DNA of 64,000 bases from Halomarina salina (GTDB lineage: Archaea > Halobacteriota > Halobacteria > Halobacteriales > Haloarculaceae): the NCBI RefSeq assembly GCF_023074835.1, contig NZ_JALLGW010000001.1, positions 992,001-1,056,000 on the forward strand, given 5' to 3'. The notes under the pieces are model-generated. The model did no database searches, was not told the DNA's origin, and saw only the letters and a list, made by a program, of their open reading frames with translations. Made by a program: the position numbers and the translations under genes. Below are positions 8,582-17,563 of the stretch, piece after piece (positions within the stretch are counted from its first letter, which is position 1; every line of letters starts with the position of its first letter).

Positions 8582-9274
8582 CTACGAGTCGGTCTCCAGC
8601 ACGTCGTCGAGGAGCTTCCGCTGTGCGGTGACGAGGTGTTCGGTGAACGTCGACTGGGAGATGCCGAGTTCGTCGGCGAGTTCGGTCGCGTTCGCCCGTT
8701 TCGGGCGTTCGAAGTAGCCCCGCTCGTAGGCCGTCCGCAGCACCTCGTGCTGGCGGTCCGTCAGCTTCCCCCGGTTGACGAACAACCGTTCCTCGCGGGT
8801 CCCCTCCAGCGGTGGCTGGAGGAGCCGCTGCACGTCGACGCCGGTGAAGCGCTCCCGGAACTCGCCCATCACGGTCTGGAGCTGCTGGAAGTCCTCGGCG
8901 TGGAACACGAGCGTCAGGTCGCCGTCCTCGGCGACGTAGCGGTGGACGGGGCAGCCGAACTGCCCGAGACACTCGCAGGGGCAGTCGACGTCCCCGTCGT
9001 GGGTCGTGCGATAGAGCGTCGCGGTTCCGTAGGAGAAGACGGGGTCGGCGAGGTCGGTCAGTTCCTCGTTCTCGTCTGCTCCGACGCCGTCCGGGTCGGA
9101 CTCCCCCGCGTCGTCGCCGTCCGGTACCATGAACTCGGTGACGCTCCCTGTGTCGCCGAGCGAGACGCTCGTGGCGGTCTGGTCGACGACCCTCCCGGTG
9201 ACCGCGGAGACCCGCGCGATGGGACAGCCCTCGGGAGCGGCGAACCGCACCGTCGCACGAATCCCTGGTGCCAT
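8582..9274 (-). CDS. bacterio-opsin-activator-type HTH-10 regulator with CPCECLGQFGCPV motif
   Basis: A 230-residue haloarchaeal transcription regulator. The N-terminal sensing region (1-150) carries a cysteine-rich stretch, CPCECLGQFGCPV (about 97-109), common to one subclass and possibly metal- or redox-sensing. The C-terminal HTH-10 domain (about 170-225) contains LTDRQHEVLRTAYERGYFE and the recognition region ELADELGISQSTFTEHL. It would bind promoters of unknown target genes. It lacks a kinase or PAS domain, unlike Bat itself. ATG at 9274 is the first start. Confidence 0.87.
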   Translation of the reverse strand: MAPGIRATVRFAAPEGCPIARVSAVTGRVVDQTATSVSLGDTGSVTEFMVPDGDDAGESDPDGVGADENEELTDLADPVFSYGTATLYRTTHDGDVDCPCECLGQFGCPVHRYVAEDGDLTLVFHAEDFQQLQTVMGEFRERFTGVDVQRLLQPPLEGTREERLFVNRGKLTDRQHEVLRTAYERGYFERPKRANATELADELGISQSTFTEHLVTAQRKLLDDVLETDS

Positions 9275-9707
9275 CGTCTCGGCGGGAGTTCGGACGGGGG
9301 CGTATTGATGGTGTGGGTCGCGACGGGATGGCGGGTCGCGACGGGCTGACTCGCCGGGATGTGAGCGAGGGAACGAGCGGTCGCGAGACCCCTGTTCCCG
9401 ACGAACGAGAATGATGCCCGGAGTGTATCTCTCGTCGCCAACGCCGCCGGCGCACAGCTCGCCGCTGACCGTCTCACCGAGATGGCCATCCTCGTCGCCG
9501 TCGCCGTCGTCCTCTCGGCGGCCGACTACGTGTGGCGGTCGGCGCTGCTCCGGCGGCTACTCCCCTGACGCTACTCTCTCGCCCGTTCTGTTCCGGACCG
9601 TCGTCGGCCGCCAGACGCAGTCCTCGGTTCGCGGTGGTCATCGGCGGAACTCCCATCGGCTGAGAACGACCCGCCGTCACTTATCCGCTGACGTCGTACC
9701 GACTGGT
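9275..9707. other. intergenic stretch, no confident gene
   Basis: In this stretch of about 430 bases the only coding-like trace is an open frame ending at 9567. Its last 28 codons (ATG at 9482) would encode a single hydrophobic helix with a basic tail. Without a plausible promoter or homology I leave it uncalled; it might be a gene remnant. A TTATCC element at 9681-9686 probably serves the zinc microprotein at 9708. Confidence 0.4.
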
Positions 9708-9854
9708 ATGAACACCGAGGCACGGTTCCAGTTCGTCTGTCCCGACTGTGAGGTGACGGTCGCGGTCGACACCGCGAAGCGAACGGCCCTGCTCGCGGTC
9801 GGTTGCGTCCGCTGTGGCGCACCGGTCGACGACGGCGCGTTCGCCACTGCCTGA
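9708..9854 (+). CDS. 48-residue zinc-binding microprotein
   Basis: A 48-residue protein with FVCPDCEV near residue 10 and VRCGAPV near residue 35, a two-knuckle zinc ribbon. The ATG follows a TATA-like TTATCC by about 26 bases, fitting a leaderless mRNA. It resembles the 45-residue protein at 7819 in architecture but not closely in sequence. Its role is unknown; haloarchaeal microproteins of this type may be regulators or adaptors. Confidence 0.75.
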   Translation: MNTEARFQFVCPDCEVTVAVDTAKRTALLAVGCVRCGAPVDDGAFATA

Positions 9855-9990
9855 GCAGGGTCGGAACCCTCCACGTTCCGCCTGTGCCGCCTCAATGACC
9901 CTGTTCTGGTCGCCTCTCTACGTCACCGTCGTTCTCACGCGCCGGGAGTCGGCCGGCCGCTTGATGATTCTATATAGCGTACACTGGTGT

Positions 9991-10557
9991 ATGAGCGCCC
10001 ACGCCGGTCACGGACTCGACGCACGACAGCCCACCGCAACCGGCGGGGAACGGCGGTTTCCGGCGTACGGTCCCGTCGACGCCGTCCTCGGCTACGTGCT
10101 GTTCTACGTCGTCGTGACCCGGGCGACGCCGACCGCGACTGCGGTCCTCGCGGACGTCCTCGACGTCTCGCGCTCGCTCGTCGGTCTGGGACTGGCGCTG
10201 TTCCTCTGGTTCGTCCTCCTGATGACGGCCATCGAGCAGGTGCGACGGCAACTCGGAGCGCTCGGCGTCGGGGTGTACTCGAACCCTGGCCGCTGGAAGT
10301 GGGCGCTCCCCGCCGAACCACGGGCGCTGGTGTTCCTGGTGGTGGCGCTCCTCGGGGGCGTCGTCGCGGCGTGGACGTTCGAGAGCGCCGTCGAGACGGC
10401 CGTCGCGCTGATACCCGTCGTCGCACGTCCCGACGTCGCTGCGTTCGACGTCGACGCGGCACTCGTGATGGCCGTGTTCTTCGTGGCGTTCGGCCTCGCT
10501 TCCGCCGCGCTCGACCGACTGGTCGTCGACGGCGCCAGGACGATGCTGGCGGAGTAG
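9991..10557 (+). CDS. four-helix membrane protein of unknown function
   Basis: A 188-residue integral membrane protein. Hydrophobic segments lie near residues 32-50 (VDAVLGYVLFYVVV), 65-90 (SLVGLGLALFLWFVLLM), 115-135 and 160-178, with short polar connections and a basic cytoplasmic loop (EQVRRQLGALG). I do not recognise a family. ATG at 9991 is preferred, but an in-frame ATG at 9964 would add nine residues. It sits just upstream of, and in the same direction as, the 107-residue protein at 10608 with a gap of about 50 bases. Confidence 0.72.
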   Translation: MSAHAGHGLDARQPTATGGERRFPAYGPVDAVLGYVLFYVVVTRATPTATAVLADVLDVSRSLVGLGLALFLWFVLLMTAIEQVRRQLGALGVGVYSNPGRWKWALPAEPRALVFLVVALLGGVVAAWTFESAVETAVALIPVVARPDVAAFDVDAALVMAVFFVAFGLASAALDRLVVDGARTMLAE

Positions 10558-10607
10558 TCCCCGAACGAACAGCCACGCTTTTCGTCGTGGGGGACGCGCG
10601 TCGTGGT

Positions 10608-10931
10608 ATGTCGATGCGTGGCTCTCGAGGCGGCGACGGTGACGCTCCGCGACTCCCGCCGGCGGTGCCCGTCGACGTCCCGCACCTGTCCCGACTGAGC
10701 TGGGAACTGGGAACGCGGGTCGTCGAAGACGAGGAAGCCGTACTCCACAGCGAGTGGGAACGCGACGACGCCATCTGGGCGCTGTCGGTCGTCGAGGTGA
10801 CGAGTGCGACGGTCGTCCTGCGCGTCAGGTCGCCGCTCGAGAAGGAGCAGTTCTACGGCGCCGCGCAGATGGACCTGGAGTCCGTCCTCCCCGAACTCGA
10901 GGAGGCGACCGACTGGCGACGGGTGACGTGA
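10608..10931 (+). CDS. small acidic protein of unknown function
   Basis: A 107-residue soluble acidic protein. After a Gly/Arg-rich start, the body has predicted strands (HLSRLSWELGTRVVEDEEAV, IWALSVVEVTSATVVLRV) and ends in a helix (MDLESVLPELEEATDW). No family is recognised. A GCTTTTCG element about 28 bases upstream suggests its own leaderless promoter. A second ATG two codons in is an alternative start. Composition and third-position G/C match neighbouring genes, supporting coding. Confidence 0.65.
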   Translation: MSMRGSRGGDGDAPRLPPAVPVDVPHLSRLSWELGTRVVEDEEAVLHSEWERDDAIWALSVVEVTSATVVLRVRSPLEKEQFYGAAQMDLESVLPELEEATDWRRVT

Positions 10932-11098
10932 CCTCGGCCGACAGTCCGGGTCGGCGGGTCCAGCGTCGACGGGTCGAAGCAATCGACGCGTCGGGTGCGT
11001 CTCGCCGCTCAGGCACTACGACCGACCAGCGACGCGTAGCGGTCGTTCCACGGAGCGCGTGAGCCACAGCTATCACGCCGCTACTCCAACGACCACAC

Positions 11099-12562
11099 GT
11101 GAACCTGGCCGTCGAGGCGACGGCGACCGTCGACGCACCGGACGACGCGACCATCGACTGGGAGTACGACCGCGCGGTCGACGCGGTCGAGGACCTCGGC
11201 TGGGACCCCGACGGTGCGGTCCCCATCACCCTCGACGGCATCGGCGACGGGACGCTCGTCGTCGTCCCGCCGGGCGAGTACGCCTACGACGGCGCGAACT
11301 GGACGACCGGCAGCGCCGAGCGCGTCGGTCTCCGGGGACTCGGCGACACTCGGGAGGACGTCGTCATCCGCTCCGTCTCCGGCACCGCCGGCGAGTTCCT
11401 GCTGAACGTCGGCGGCGGTCGCTGCCACGAACTCTCGAACCTCACTCTCGACTGGACCGACCGCCGGGACACCGCCGGGGCCGCGTTCCGTCTCGCGCCG
11501 ACGACCGGTCTCGTCGTCCGCGACGTCGAGTGGGTCGGCTACACGCCGCCCGGCAGGGAACCGGACACCGGGTCGACGGCCATCCCCGACGACGCGGCGC
11601 GTGTCGACCAGTTCAAACTGTACACCCAGGTGAAGAGCGAGGACGGTATCGGCGTCGTCGAGCGGGTGGACGTGACCGGACCGTCGCACATCGACGGCCA
11701 CGGCGGCGGGAAGGGCATCTGCATCCACAACGAGCACCACGCGGGGACCGTCGTCTACGCCGACTGCGAGTGGCGCAACGTCAACGGCGACGCGCCCGTC
11801 TACTCCTCGGGGCACGGTCGGGTCGTCGCGAACCGCGTCACGGCCGTCAACTGCGCGATGGCGGGCCTCCGGATGGGGGGGACGAGCGTCTGCCGGGACT
11901 GTCACGTCCGTATCGACCACGACGAACAGCACCCCGACAACACCGGCGCGTTCGAGGCCGCCAACGGCATCTTCTACGCCGGGCAGGCCGGCGACCACCA
12001 CGGCGGGCGCATCGAGAACTGCACCGTCGAGGTCCTGTCGAACCGGACCGTCGGGCAGGCGCTCCGGTTCACCAGTACGGGACTCGACGTCACCGTCGCC
12101 GACACGGACATCACGGTCCGTGACACGGCCGCCGTCTACGCGCTCGACCCGAGCGAGGGGTACGACGCGACGTTCGACCCGCAACCGCCCTACGGGCTCG
12201 CGTTCGAGGGGGTCACGGTCGAACACGGCGGTGGGCTGGGACCGTTCGACGGCGTCGTCGACCTCCGCGGTCGCCCCGAATCGTCCGTTGCCGTCGAGAT
12301 GCACGCCCCCGAGGCCGACGTGGGCGTCTCGCTCCGGAACTCACCCGACTCCAGGGTCACGGGCAGCATCGACGTGGCTGGCGAGCGGGTCTGCCAGGAG
12401 AACTCACCCCGCTGCACCGTCTCGCTCGACGGGGAGAGCCGGGGGGGACCCGACGAAACCGATGTCGACGTCGAGCGCGGACCGAGCGGGGCGCGAGGTG
12501 ACGAGACGAAGTCGAACGCCGGGGCGCTTCGGGACCTGCTCGACTCGCTGCTCGGTCGGTAG
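11099..12562 (+). CDS. right-handed parallel beta-helix protein
   Basis: A 487-residue protein. After about 35 residues it becomes a succession of short strands with stacked Asn/Gly turns (for example NGDAPVYSSGHGRVVANRV and HHGGRIENCTVEV), the look of a pectate-lyase-like right-handed beta-helix (about 50-400). The C-terminal 60 residues are acidic and disordered. It may bind or cleave polysaccharide, but no catalytic set could be identified. The GTG at 11099 is the first possible start and no secretion signal precedes the helix, which is odd for this fold. Either the protein is cytoplasmic or its true N-terminus is missing. Confidence 0.75.
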   Translation: MNLAVEATATVDAPDDATIDWEYDRAVDAVEDLGWDPDGAVPITLDGIGDGTLVVVPPGEYAYDGANWTTGSAERVGLRGLGDTREDVVIRSVSGTAGEFLLNVGGGRCHELSNLTLDWTDRRDTAGAAFRLAPTTGLVVRDVEWVGYTPPGREPDTGSTAIPDDAARVDQFKLYTQVKSEDGIGVVERVDVTGPSHIDGHGGGKGICIHNEHHAGTVVYADCEWRNVNGDAPVYSSGHGRVVANRVTAVNCAMAGLRMGGTSVCRDCHVRIDHDEQHPDNTGAFEAANGIFYAGQAGDHHGGRIENCTVEVLSNRTVGQALRFTSTGLDVTVADTDITVRDTAAVYALDPSEGYDATFDPQPPYGLAFEGVTVEHGGGLGPFDGVVDLRGRPESSVAVEMHAPEADVGVSLRNSPDSRVTGSIDVAGERVCQENSPRCTVSLDGESRGGPDETDVDVERGPSGARGDETKSNAGALRDLLDSLLGR

Positions 12563-12695
12563 TCGCGACGCTGGAACCCCCCGTGAGCTGTCGATGTCTC
12601 GGGCGAACTGGCCGCTCGTCACACAGTACGCGAACTGAGAACGAGTTCTCGCTCGAAACATCCAGTGGTATCCGCTCGCGGTTTGTGAATGAACA

Positions 12696-12704
12696 TTTAT
12701 TATA
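12696..12704 (+). promoter_or_regulatory. TATA box of the acoABX operon
   Basis: TTTATTATA is centred 28 bases before the acoA ATG (12728), inside an AT-rich island (12688-12712) that stands out from the G+C-rich surroundings. The spacing predicts a leaderless mRNA. Confidence 0.7.
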
Positions 12705-12727
12705 GATTGTTCGCTAGGTCGTGCTGC

Positions 12728-13762
12728 ATGGTAACGATAGACATCAACACCGAAGATGGGCAGGTAGAGATGCTCCGTCGGATGCTCACGATTCGGGCGT
12801 TCGACACACGCGCCGGCGAACTGTTCGCCGACGGGGAGCTACCGGGGTTCGTCCACCTCTACCTCGGCGAGGAGGCCGTCGGGGTGGGAGCCGTCTCGGC
12901 GCTCGAACCGGACGACTACATCACCAGCACGCACCGCGGACACGGCCACTGCATCGCCAAGGGACTCGACACCTACGAGATGATGGCCGAACTGTACGGC
13001 AAGCGCGACGGCTACTGCAACGGCAAGGGCGGGTCGATGCACATCGCGGACGTGGACGCGGGGATGCTCGGCGCGAACGGTATCGTCGGCGCGGGGCCAC
13101 CGCTGGCGACTGGCGCGGCGCTGACCGCCTCCTACAAGGGCGAAGACCGGGTCGCGCTCGCCTTCTTCGGCGACGGTGCGGTCGCACAGGGGCAGGTCCA
13201 CGAGGCCATCAACCTCGCCGCGACGTGGGACCTCCCGGCCGTCTTCGTCGTCGAGAACAACCACTTCGGCGAGGCGACGCCCGTCGAGGAACAGCACAAC
13301 GTCGAACACCTGGCCGCGACGGCCGAGGCGTACGACATCCCCGGCTTCACCGTCGACGGGATGGACGTCACCGCCGTCTACGAGGCCGTCGAGAAGGCCC
13401 GCGAACGGGCCGCGGCGGGCGACGGCCCGACGTTCATCGAGGCGGACACCTACCGCTACAAGGGCCACTTCGAGGGCGACCACGAGCCGTATCGGACGAA
13501 CGAGGACGTCGAGGAGTGGCGAGAACGCGACCCCATCGACCGGTTCAAGGAGCGACTCGTCGACGCTGGCACCATCACGGAAGCGGAGTTCGAGGAACTC
13601 CGCGAGGAGACCGAACGGGAGATAGACGACGCCGCCGAGCGAGCGAAGGCGGCCGACTACCCAGACCCGAGCGAAGCGTACGAGGACATGTTCAACGCAG
13701 TCGTCCCCGAGATAACGGCGTTCGCGGAGCGCGTCCGCACCGACGGCGGTGACCGACCATGA
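12728..13762 (+). CDS. acoA: 2-oxoacid/acetoin dehydrogenase E1 component alpha subunit
   Basis: A 344-residue thiamine-pyrophosphate enzyme subunit. HRGHGHCIAKG (69-79) and the TPP-binding stretch from GDG (148-150) to ENN (176-178) are intact, as is the phosphorylation-loop-like GKGGSMHIAD. With acoB it decarboxylates or cleaves the substrate and passes the acyl/hydroxyethyl group to the lipoate of E2. The acetoin assignment comes from the downstream acoX gene and small E1 subunits; pyruvate or branched-chain oxoacids are alternatives. ATG at 12728 follows a TATA box by 28 bases. Its stop overlaps the acoB start by four bases. Confidence 0.88.
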   Translation: MVTIDINTEDGQVEMLRRMLTIRAFDTRAGELFADGELPGFVHLYLGEEAVGVGAVSALEPDDYITSTHRGHGHCIAKGLDTYEMMAELYGKRDGYCNGKGGSMHIADVDAGMLGANGIVGAGPPLATGAALTASYKGEDRVALAFFGDGAVAQGQVHEAINLAATWDLPAVFVVENNHFGEATPVEEQHNVEHLAATAEAYDIPGFTVDGMDVTAVYEAVEKARERAAAGDGPTFIEADTYRYKGHFEGDHEPYRTNEDVEEWRERDPIDRFKERLVDAGTITEAEFEELREETEREIDDAAERAKAADYPDPSEAYEDMFNAVVPEITAFAERVRTDGGDRP

Positions 13763-14769
13763 GTACCGAGACGACCACGGGAGAGGCGGTATCGGAGACC
13801 GAGACGATGACCATCCGGGAGGCGATTCGGCAGGCGCTCCGGGAGGAGCTATCGCGCGACGAGGACACCTTCGTCATGGGCGAGGACGTCGGCGAGTTCG
13901 GGGGCGTCCTCTCGGTGACGGGCGACCTGGTCGAGGAGTTCGGCGAGACCCGCGTCCGCGACACCCCCATCAGCGAGGCGGGCTTCATGGGCGCGGCCGT
14001 CGGCGCGGCGGCGACCGGGAGCCGCCCCATCGTCGAGATCATGTTCTCGGACTTCCTCGGCGTCTGCGCGGAACAGATTCTCAACCAGATGGCGAAGAAC
14101 CGCTACATGTTCGGCGGGAAGACCGAGATGCCGCTGACCGTCCGCACGACGGAGGGTGCCGGGATGGGCGCGGCCAGTCAGCACTCGGGCACCATCCACA
14201 CGTGGTTCGCCCACCTGCCGGGCGTCATGGCGGTCACGCCGGGGACGGCGCGAGGGGCGAAGGGCCTGCTGAAGTCCGCCATCCGGTCGGACGACCCCGT
14301 CTTCTTCTTCGAGAACAAGGAGATATACGAGGAGGAGGGTGAGGTCCCGACGGACGACGACTACACCGTCCCGCTCGGACAGGCCAGTGTCGAACGCGAG
14401 GGGAGCGACGTCACCGTCGTCGCGACACAGCGCATGGTCGGCGAGTCGCTGGGCCTCGCCGAGGAACTGGCGGGCGAGACCAGCGTCGAGGTGATCGACC
14501 TCCAGTCGCTGTACCCGATGGACACCGACACGCTCCTCGAGAGCGTCGAGAAGACGGGCCGCCTCGTCGTCGCCGACGAGAGTCCGCTCTCGTACGGCAC
14601 GCACGCCGAGGTGGTCGCGCGGGTCCAGGAACGGGGGTTCTTCAGCCTCGACGCGCCCATCCAGCGGGTCGGCGTCCCGGACACGCACATCCCGTTCAGC
14701 CCCGTCCTCGAGAGCGAGGTGATGCCCGACGCCGACGGCGTCCGGGCGGCCATCGAGCGCGTGGTCTGA
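13759..14769 (+). CDS. acoB: 2-oxoacid/acetoin dehydrogenase E1 component beta subunit
   Basis: A 336-residue transketolase-fold beta subunit. The pyrimidine-domain GEDVGEFGG contains the conserved Glu, DTPISEAGFMGAAVGAA follows, and HSGTIHTWFAHLPGV is the segment that faces the alpha subunit. The C-terminal transketolase domain (about 210-330) contains DLQSLYPMD. It forms the alpha2beta2 E1 with acoA. The ATGA overlap with acoA indicates coupled translation, and acoX follows with no gap. A disordered acidic N-terminal extension of about 17 residues precedes the domain. Confidence 0.88.
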   Translation: MSTETTTGEAVSETETMTIREAIRQALREELSRDEDTFVMGEDVGEFGGVLSVTGDLVEEFGETRVRDTPISEAGFMGAAVGAAATGSRPIVEIMFSDFLGVCAEQILNQMAKNRYMFGGKTEMPLTVRTTEGAGMGAASQHSGTIHTWFAHLPGVMAVTPGTARGAKGLLKSAIRSDDPVFFFENKEIYEEEGEVPTDDDYTVPLGQASVEREGSDVTVVATQRMVGESLGLAEELAGETSVEVIDLQSLYPMDTDTLLESVEKTGRLVVADESPLSYGTHAEVVARVQERGFFSLDAPIQRVGVPDTHIPFSPVLESEVMPDADGVRAAIERVV

Positions 14770-15777
14770 GTGGGCGCGACGGTCGGCCTCGTCGTCAACC
14801 CGGCGGCGGGCCGGGACATCCGCCGCCTCGTCGGCGGCGCGAGCGTCAGCGACGCCTACGGGAAGCGCCGTACCGCCCAGTGCGTCCTCGCGGGACTGAC
14901 GCTCTGTGACGACGTCGAGGTGCTCGTGATGCCCGACGGCGGCAACCTCGGCCAGCGACTCGTCGCGGACGCCGACGCGCCCGACGGCGGTTCCGTGACG
15001 CTCCTCGATATGCCTGTCGAGGGCGACGGTCGGGACACCCGGCGCGCCGCCGAACGATTCGCCGAGGAGGCGGACGCGGTGGTCGTCCTCGGCGGCGACG
15101 GGACCAACCGCGACGTCGCCCACACCGTCGAGGACGTGCCCGTCGTGAGCGTCTCGACGGGGACGAACAACGTCGTCCCGAGCGCGGTGGACGGCACCGT
15201 CGCGGGCGGGGCCGCGGCGCTCGTCGCGACGGGCGTCGTGGACCGCGAGGCGACGACCGCTCGCCACGGGATGGTCGAGGCCGTCGCCCGGACGCCGACC
15301 GGGGAGAAGCACCTCCGAGGGCTGGCGACGCTCGGCGTCGTCGACCAGCAGTTCGTCGGGACCCGCGCGCTGCTCGACGCCGACACCATCGTCGGCGGGG
15401 TGGTGTCGAGAGCGTCGCCCAGCGACATCGGCCTCTCCGGTATCGCCGGCGGGCTCTCGGTCCACCCCTTCGACCAGAGTGGTGGCGTGGCCTTCCGCGT
15501 CGGGCCGGTCGAGTCCAGCCCGGAGTCCGTCCGCGCCGTCACCGTCCCCGGCGTCGTCGAACGCGTCGGCATCGAGGCGTGGCGACGACTCGACGACGAG
15601 GAGGCGTTCTCGTTCGACGTCTCCCGCGGGGTGCTGTCGGTCGACGGCGAACGGGAACTCGAACTCAGCGAGGCCGCGGTCGACGTCCGACCGGTGGCCG
15701 ACGGCCCCCTGCTGGTCGACGTCGAGGCGGTGTACGACCGCGCCGCCCGCGAGGGCTACTTCTCGACCGAGCGCTGA
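14770..15777 (+). CDS. acoX: AcoX-type ATP-NAD kinase family protein
   Basis: A 335-residue protein with the NAD-kinase fold. LVVNPAAG occurs at the N-terminus, GGDGTNRDV is the phosphate-binding GGDG motif, and VSTGTNNVVPS follows. AcoX proteins occur in acetoin-dehydrogenase operons and their biochemical role is not firmly known. They resemble NAD kinase but may not phosphorylate NAD. GTG at 14770 directly follows the acoB TGA, so it is translated from the same mRNA. Its presence is the main argument that the E1/E2 genes are an acetoin-type system. Confidence 0.82.
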   Translation: MGATVGLVVNPAAGRDIRRLVGGASVSDAYGKRRTAQCVLAGLTLCDDVEVLVMPDGGNLGQRLVADADAPDGGSVTLLDMPVEGDGRDTRRAAERFAEEADAVVVLGGDGTNRDVAHTVEDVPVVSVSTGTNNVVPSAVDGTVAGGAAALVATGVVDREATTARHGMVEAVARTPTGEKHLRGLATLGVVDQQFVGTRALLDADTIVGGVVSRASPSDIGLSGIAGGLSVHPFDQSGGVAFRVGPVESSPESVRAVTVPGVVERVGIEAWRRLDDEEAFSFDVSRGVLSVDGERELELSEAAVDVRPVADGPLLVDVEAVYDRAAREGYFSTER

Positions 15778-15802
15778 CGCTGGCTCCCCTCCCGACTCGT
15801 GG

Positions 15803-17539
15803 TCACCGCCCGCCTGCTGCGATGACCAGCGGCCACGGGTCCTCGACGTGCGTCACCAGCGTCCGCAGGAAGCGGGCCGCGTCGGCCCCGTCGACGTACC
15901 GGTGGTCGAACGAGAGGTCGAAGCCGATGCGCTTCTCGACGGTCGGTTCGCCGCCCTCGCCGGGAACGACGGCGTCCGCGATGGCGTCGACGCCGAGGAT
16001 GGCGACCTGCGGCGGGTTGATGACCGGGTCGAACGACTCGACGCCGAGGCCGCCGAGGTTCGACACGGTGAACGTCCCGCCCGTGAGGTCGTCCATCGTC
16101 TGGTTCCCGGCGAGCGCACGGTCGGTCACGGCCCGGCGCTCCTCGGTCACCTCCGCGAGCGAGCGCTGGTCGACGCGCCGAATCACGGGAGCGACGAGGC
16201 CCGCGTCGACGTCGACCGCGACGCAGAGGTTGTGGTCCTCGTGGAGTCGGTGCACCTCGTCCTCGGCCGTCGCGTTGAACTCGGGGTGGGCGTCCAGCGT
16301 CGCGGAGACGGCGAGCAACAGCACGTCGTTGACCGAGACGGCGACGTCGAGGCCCGCCTTCGCCGCCTTCGCGGCCGCCAGCAGGTCCGCCGCGCCGGCG
16401 GTGCGGTGGACCGTGACGTGGACCGCCTCGCGATAGCTCTCCCCGAGTCGCTCGGCGATGGTCCGCCGCATGCTCCCCAGCGGCCGCTCCTCGTCGCGGG
16501 TGCCGACCGGTTCGGTCGCTTCGGTCGCCGTCGTCCCGTCGGTGGCCGGTTGGCTGGCCGTCGGCTCCCTCGCCGCGCTCCCCGCAGCGCGGACGTCCGG
16601 TTCGGTGATGGCCCCGCCGACGCCCGTCCCCTCGACGGCCTCGATGTCGACGCCGAGTTGGCGCGAGAGGCGACGGACGCGCGGGGAGGCGAACACCCGC
16701 TCCACGCTGTCCAGTTCGCCGCGCGGAGCGCTCTCTGCCGTCGTCCCTCTCGTCGCTGTGCCGCCCGTCTCTGTCGCTGCCGCCTGAGCGTCGGCAGCCG
16801 GTTCCGTCCCCGTCGATTCCATCTCGGCGGTCGACTCGGCTCCTGATTCGCCCGGCGCTGCAGCGGCCTCGACGTCCCCTTCCGAGACGGCTCCCTGTGG
16901 CCCGGTCCCCTCGACGGTCGACACGTCGACGTCCAGTTCCTCGGCGCGTCGTCTCGCCCGCGGCGTCACCTTCACGTCCGCCTCGCTCGCGGCCCCCTCC
17001 TCAGCCGCTCCCGCCGAGACGGCCTCGTTCACGTCGTCCGCGGTGATGGCTCCCTCCGGCCCCGTTCCGGTCACGCTCGCGAGGTCGACGCCCGTCTCCT
17101 CCGCTCGTCGCCTGGCTCGCGGGGTCGCCACGACGTCGACCTGTGCCGCGATGGACCCGCCGCTCCCGGTCGCGCTCGTGGCCTGAGTGGGTTCCTCGGT
17201 GGCCGCGGGAGCCGTGCCGTCGCGCTCCGCGGCGTCGGTCGCGCCCGACTCGCTCTCGGCCTCGACACCCGCCTCCGCCAGCAGGGCCGAGATGTCCTCG
17301 TCGGGGCCGCCGACGACGGCGACCGCACCGCCCGGCTCCGTGCTGTCACCGACCTCGACGAGTACCTCGCGGAGGACGCCATCCTCCCGGACCTCTATCT
17401 CGCCGGTCGTCTTCTCGGACTCGATTTCGGCGACCACGTCCCCCTCGCTCACCTCGTCGCCCTCGTCGACGAACCACTCGACGACGGTGCCCTGGTCCAT
17501 GTCCATCCCCAACTTCGGCATCTTGACGACGTATGACAT
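15803..17539 (-). CDS. acoC: dihydrolipoamide acyltransferase (E2) with three peripheral-subunit-binding domains
   Basis: A 578-residue E2. The lipoyl domain is residues 1-77, with the modified Lys at 43 in ESEKTTGEI. Three E3/E1-binding domains follow at about 137-173, 190-225 and 282-318, each with xTPRxRR or SPRVRR and EGTGxxGAI. They are separated by Ala/Thr/Glu-rich flexible linkers. The catalytic acyltransferase domain (about 350-578) has DHRYVDG with His near 546. Most E2s have one such binding domain. The protein would be the core of the complex fed by AcoAB. It is convergent with acoX (25-base gap) and has its own TATA element. No E3 gene is in the window. Confidence 0.9.
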   Translation of the reverse strand: MSYVVKMPKLGMDMDQGTVVEWFVDEGDEVSEGDVVAEIESEKTTGEIEVREDGVLREVLVEVGDSTEPGGAVAVVGGPDEDISALLAEAGVEAESESGATDAAERDGTAPAATEEPTQATSATGSGGSIAAQVDVVATPRARRRAEETGVDLASVTGTGPEGAITADDVNEAVSAGAAEEGAASEADVKVTPRARRRAEELDVDVSTVEGTGPQGAVSEGDVEAAAAPGESGAESTAEMESTGTEPAADAQAAATETGGTATRGTTAESAPRGELDSVERVFASPRVRRLSRQLGVDIEAVEGTGVGGAITEPDVRAAGSAAREPTASQPATDGTTATEATEPVGTRDEERPLGSMRRTIAERLGESYREAVHVTVHRTAGAADLLAAAKAAKAGLDVAVSVNDVLLLAVSATLDAHPEFNATAEDEVHRLHEDHNLCVAVDVDAGLVAPVIRRVDQRSLAEVTEERRAVTDRALAGNQTMDDLTGGTFTVSNLGGLGVESFDPVINPPQVAILGVDAIADAVVPGEGGEPTVEKRIGFDLSFDHRYVDGADAARFLRTLVTHVEDPWPLVIAAGGR

Positions 17540-17563
17540 GGTTGTTCATATCTCGCATGGGGC

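Noticed and set aside
9482-9567. 28-residue hydrophobic peptide behind ATG 9482
   Set aside because: Could be a gene remnant, but no promoter or supporting homology; too short to call.
9971-9976. TATATA as promoter of the membrane protein gene at 9991
   Set aside because: It is only about 17 bases from the ATG, too close for a leaderless start, and overlaps an upstream in-frame ATG at 9964, so it may be coding or inactive.
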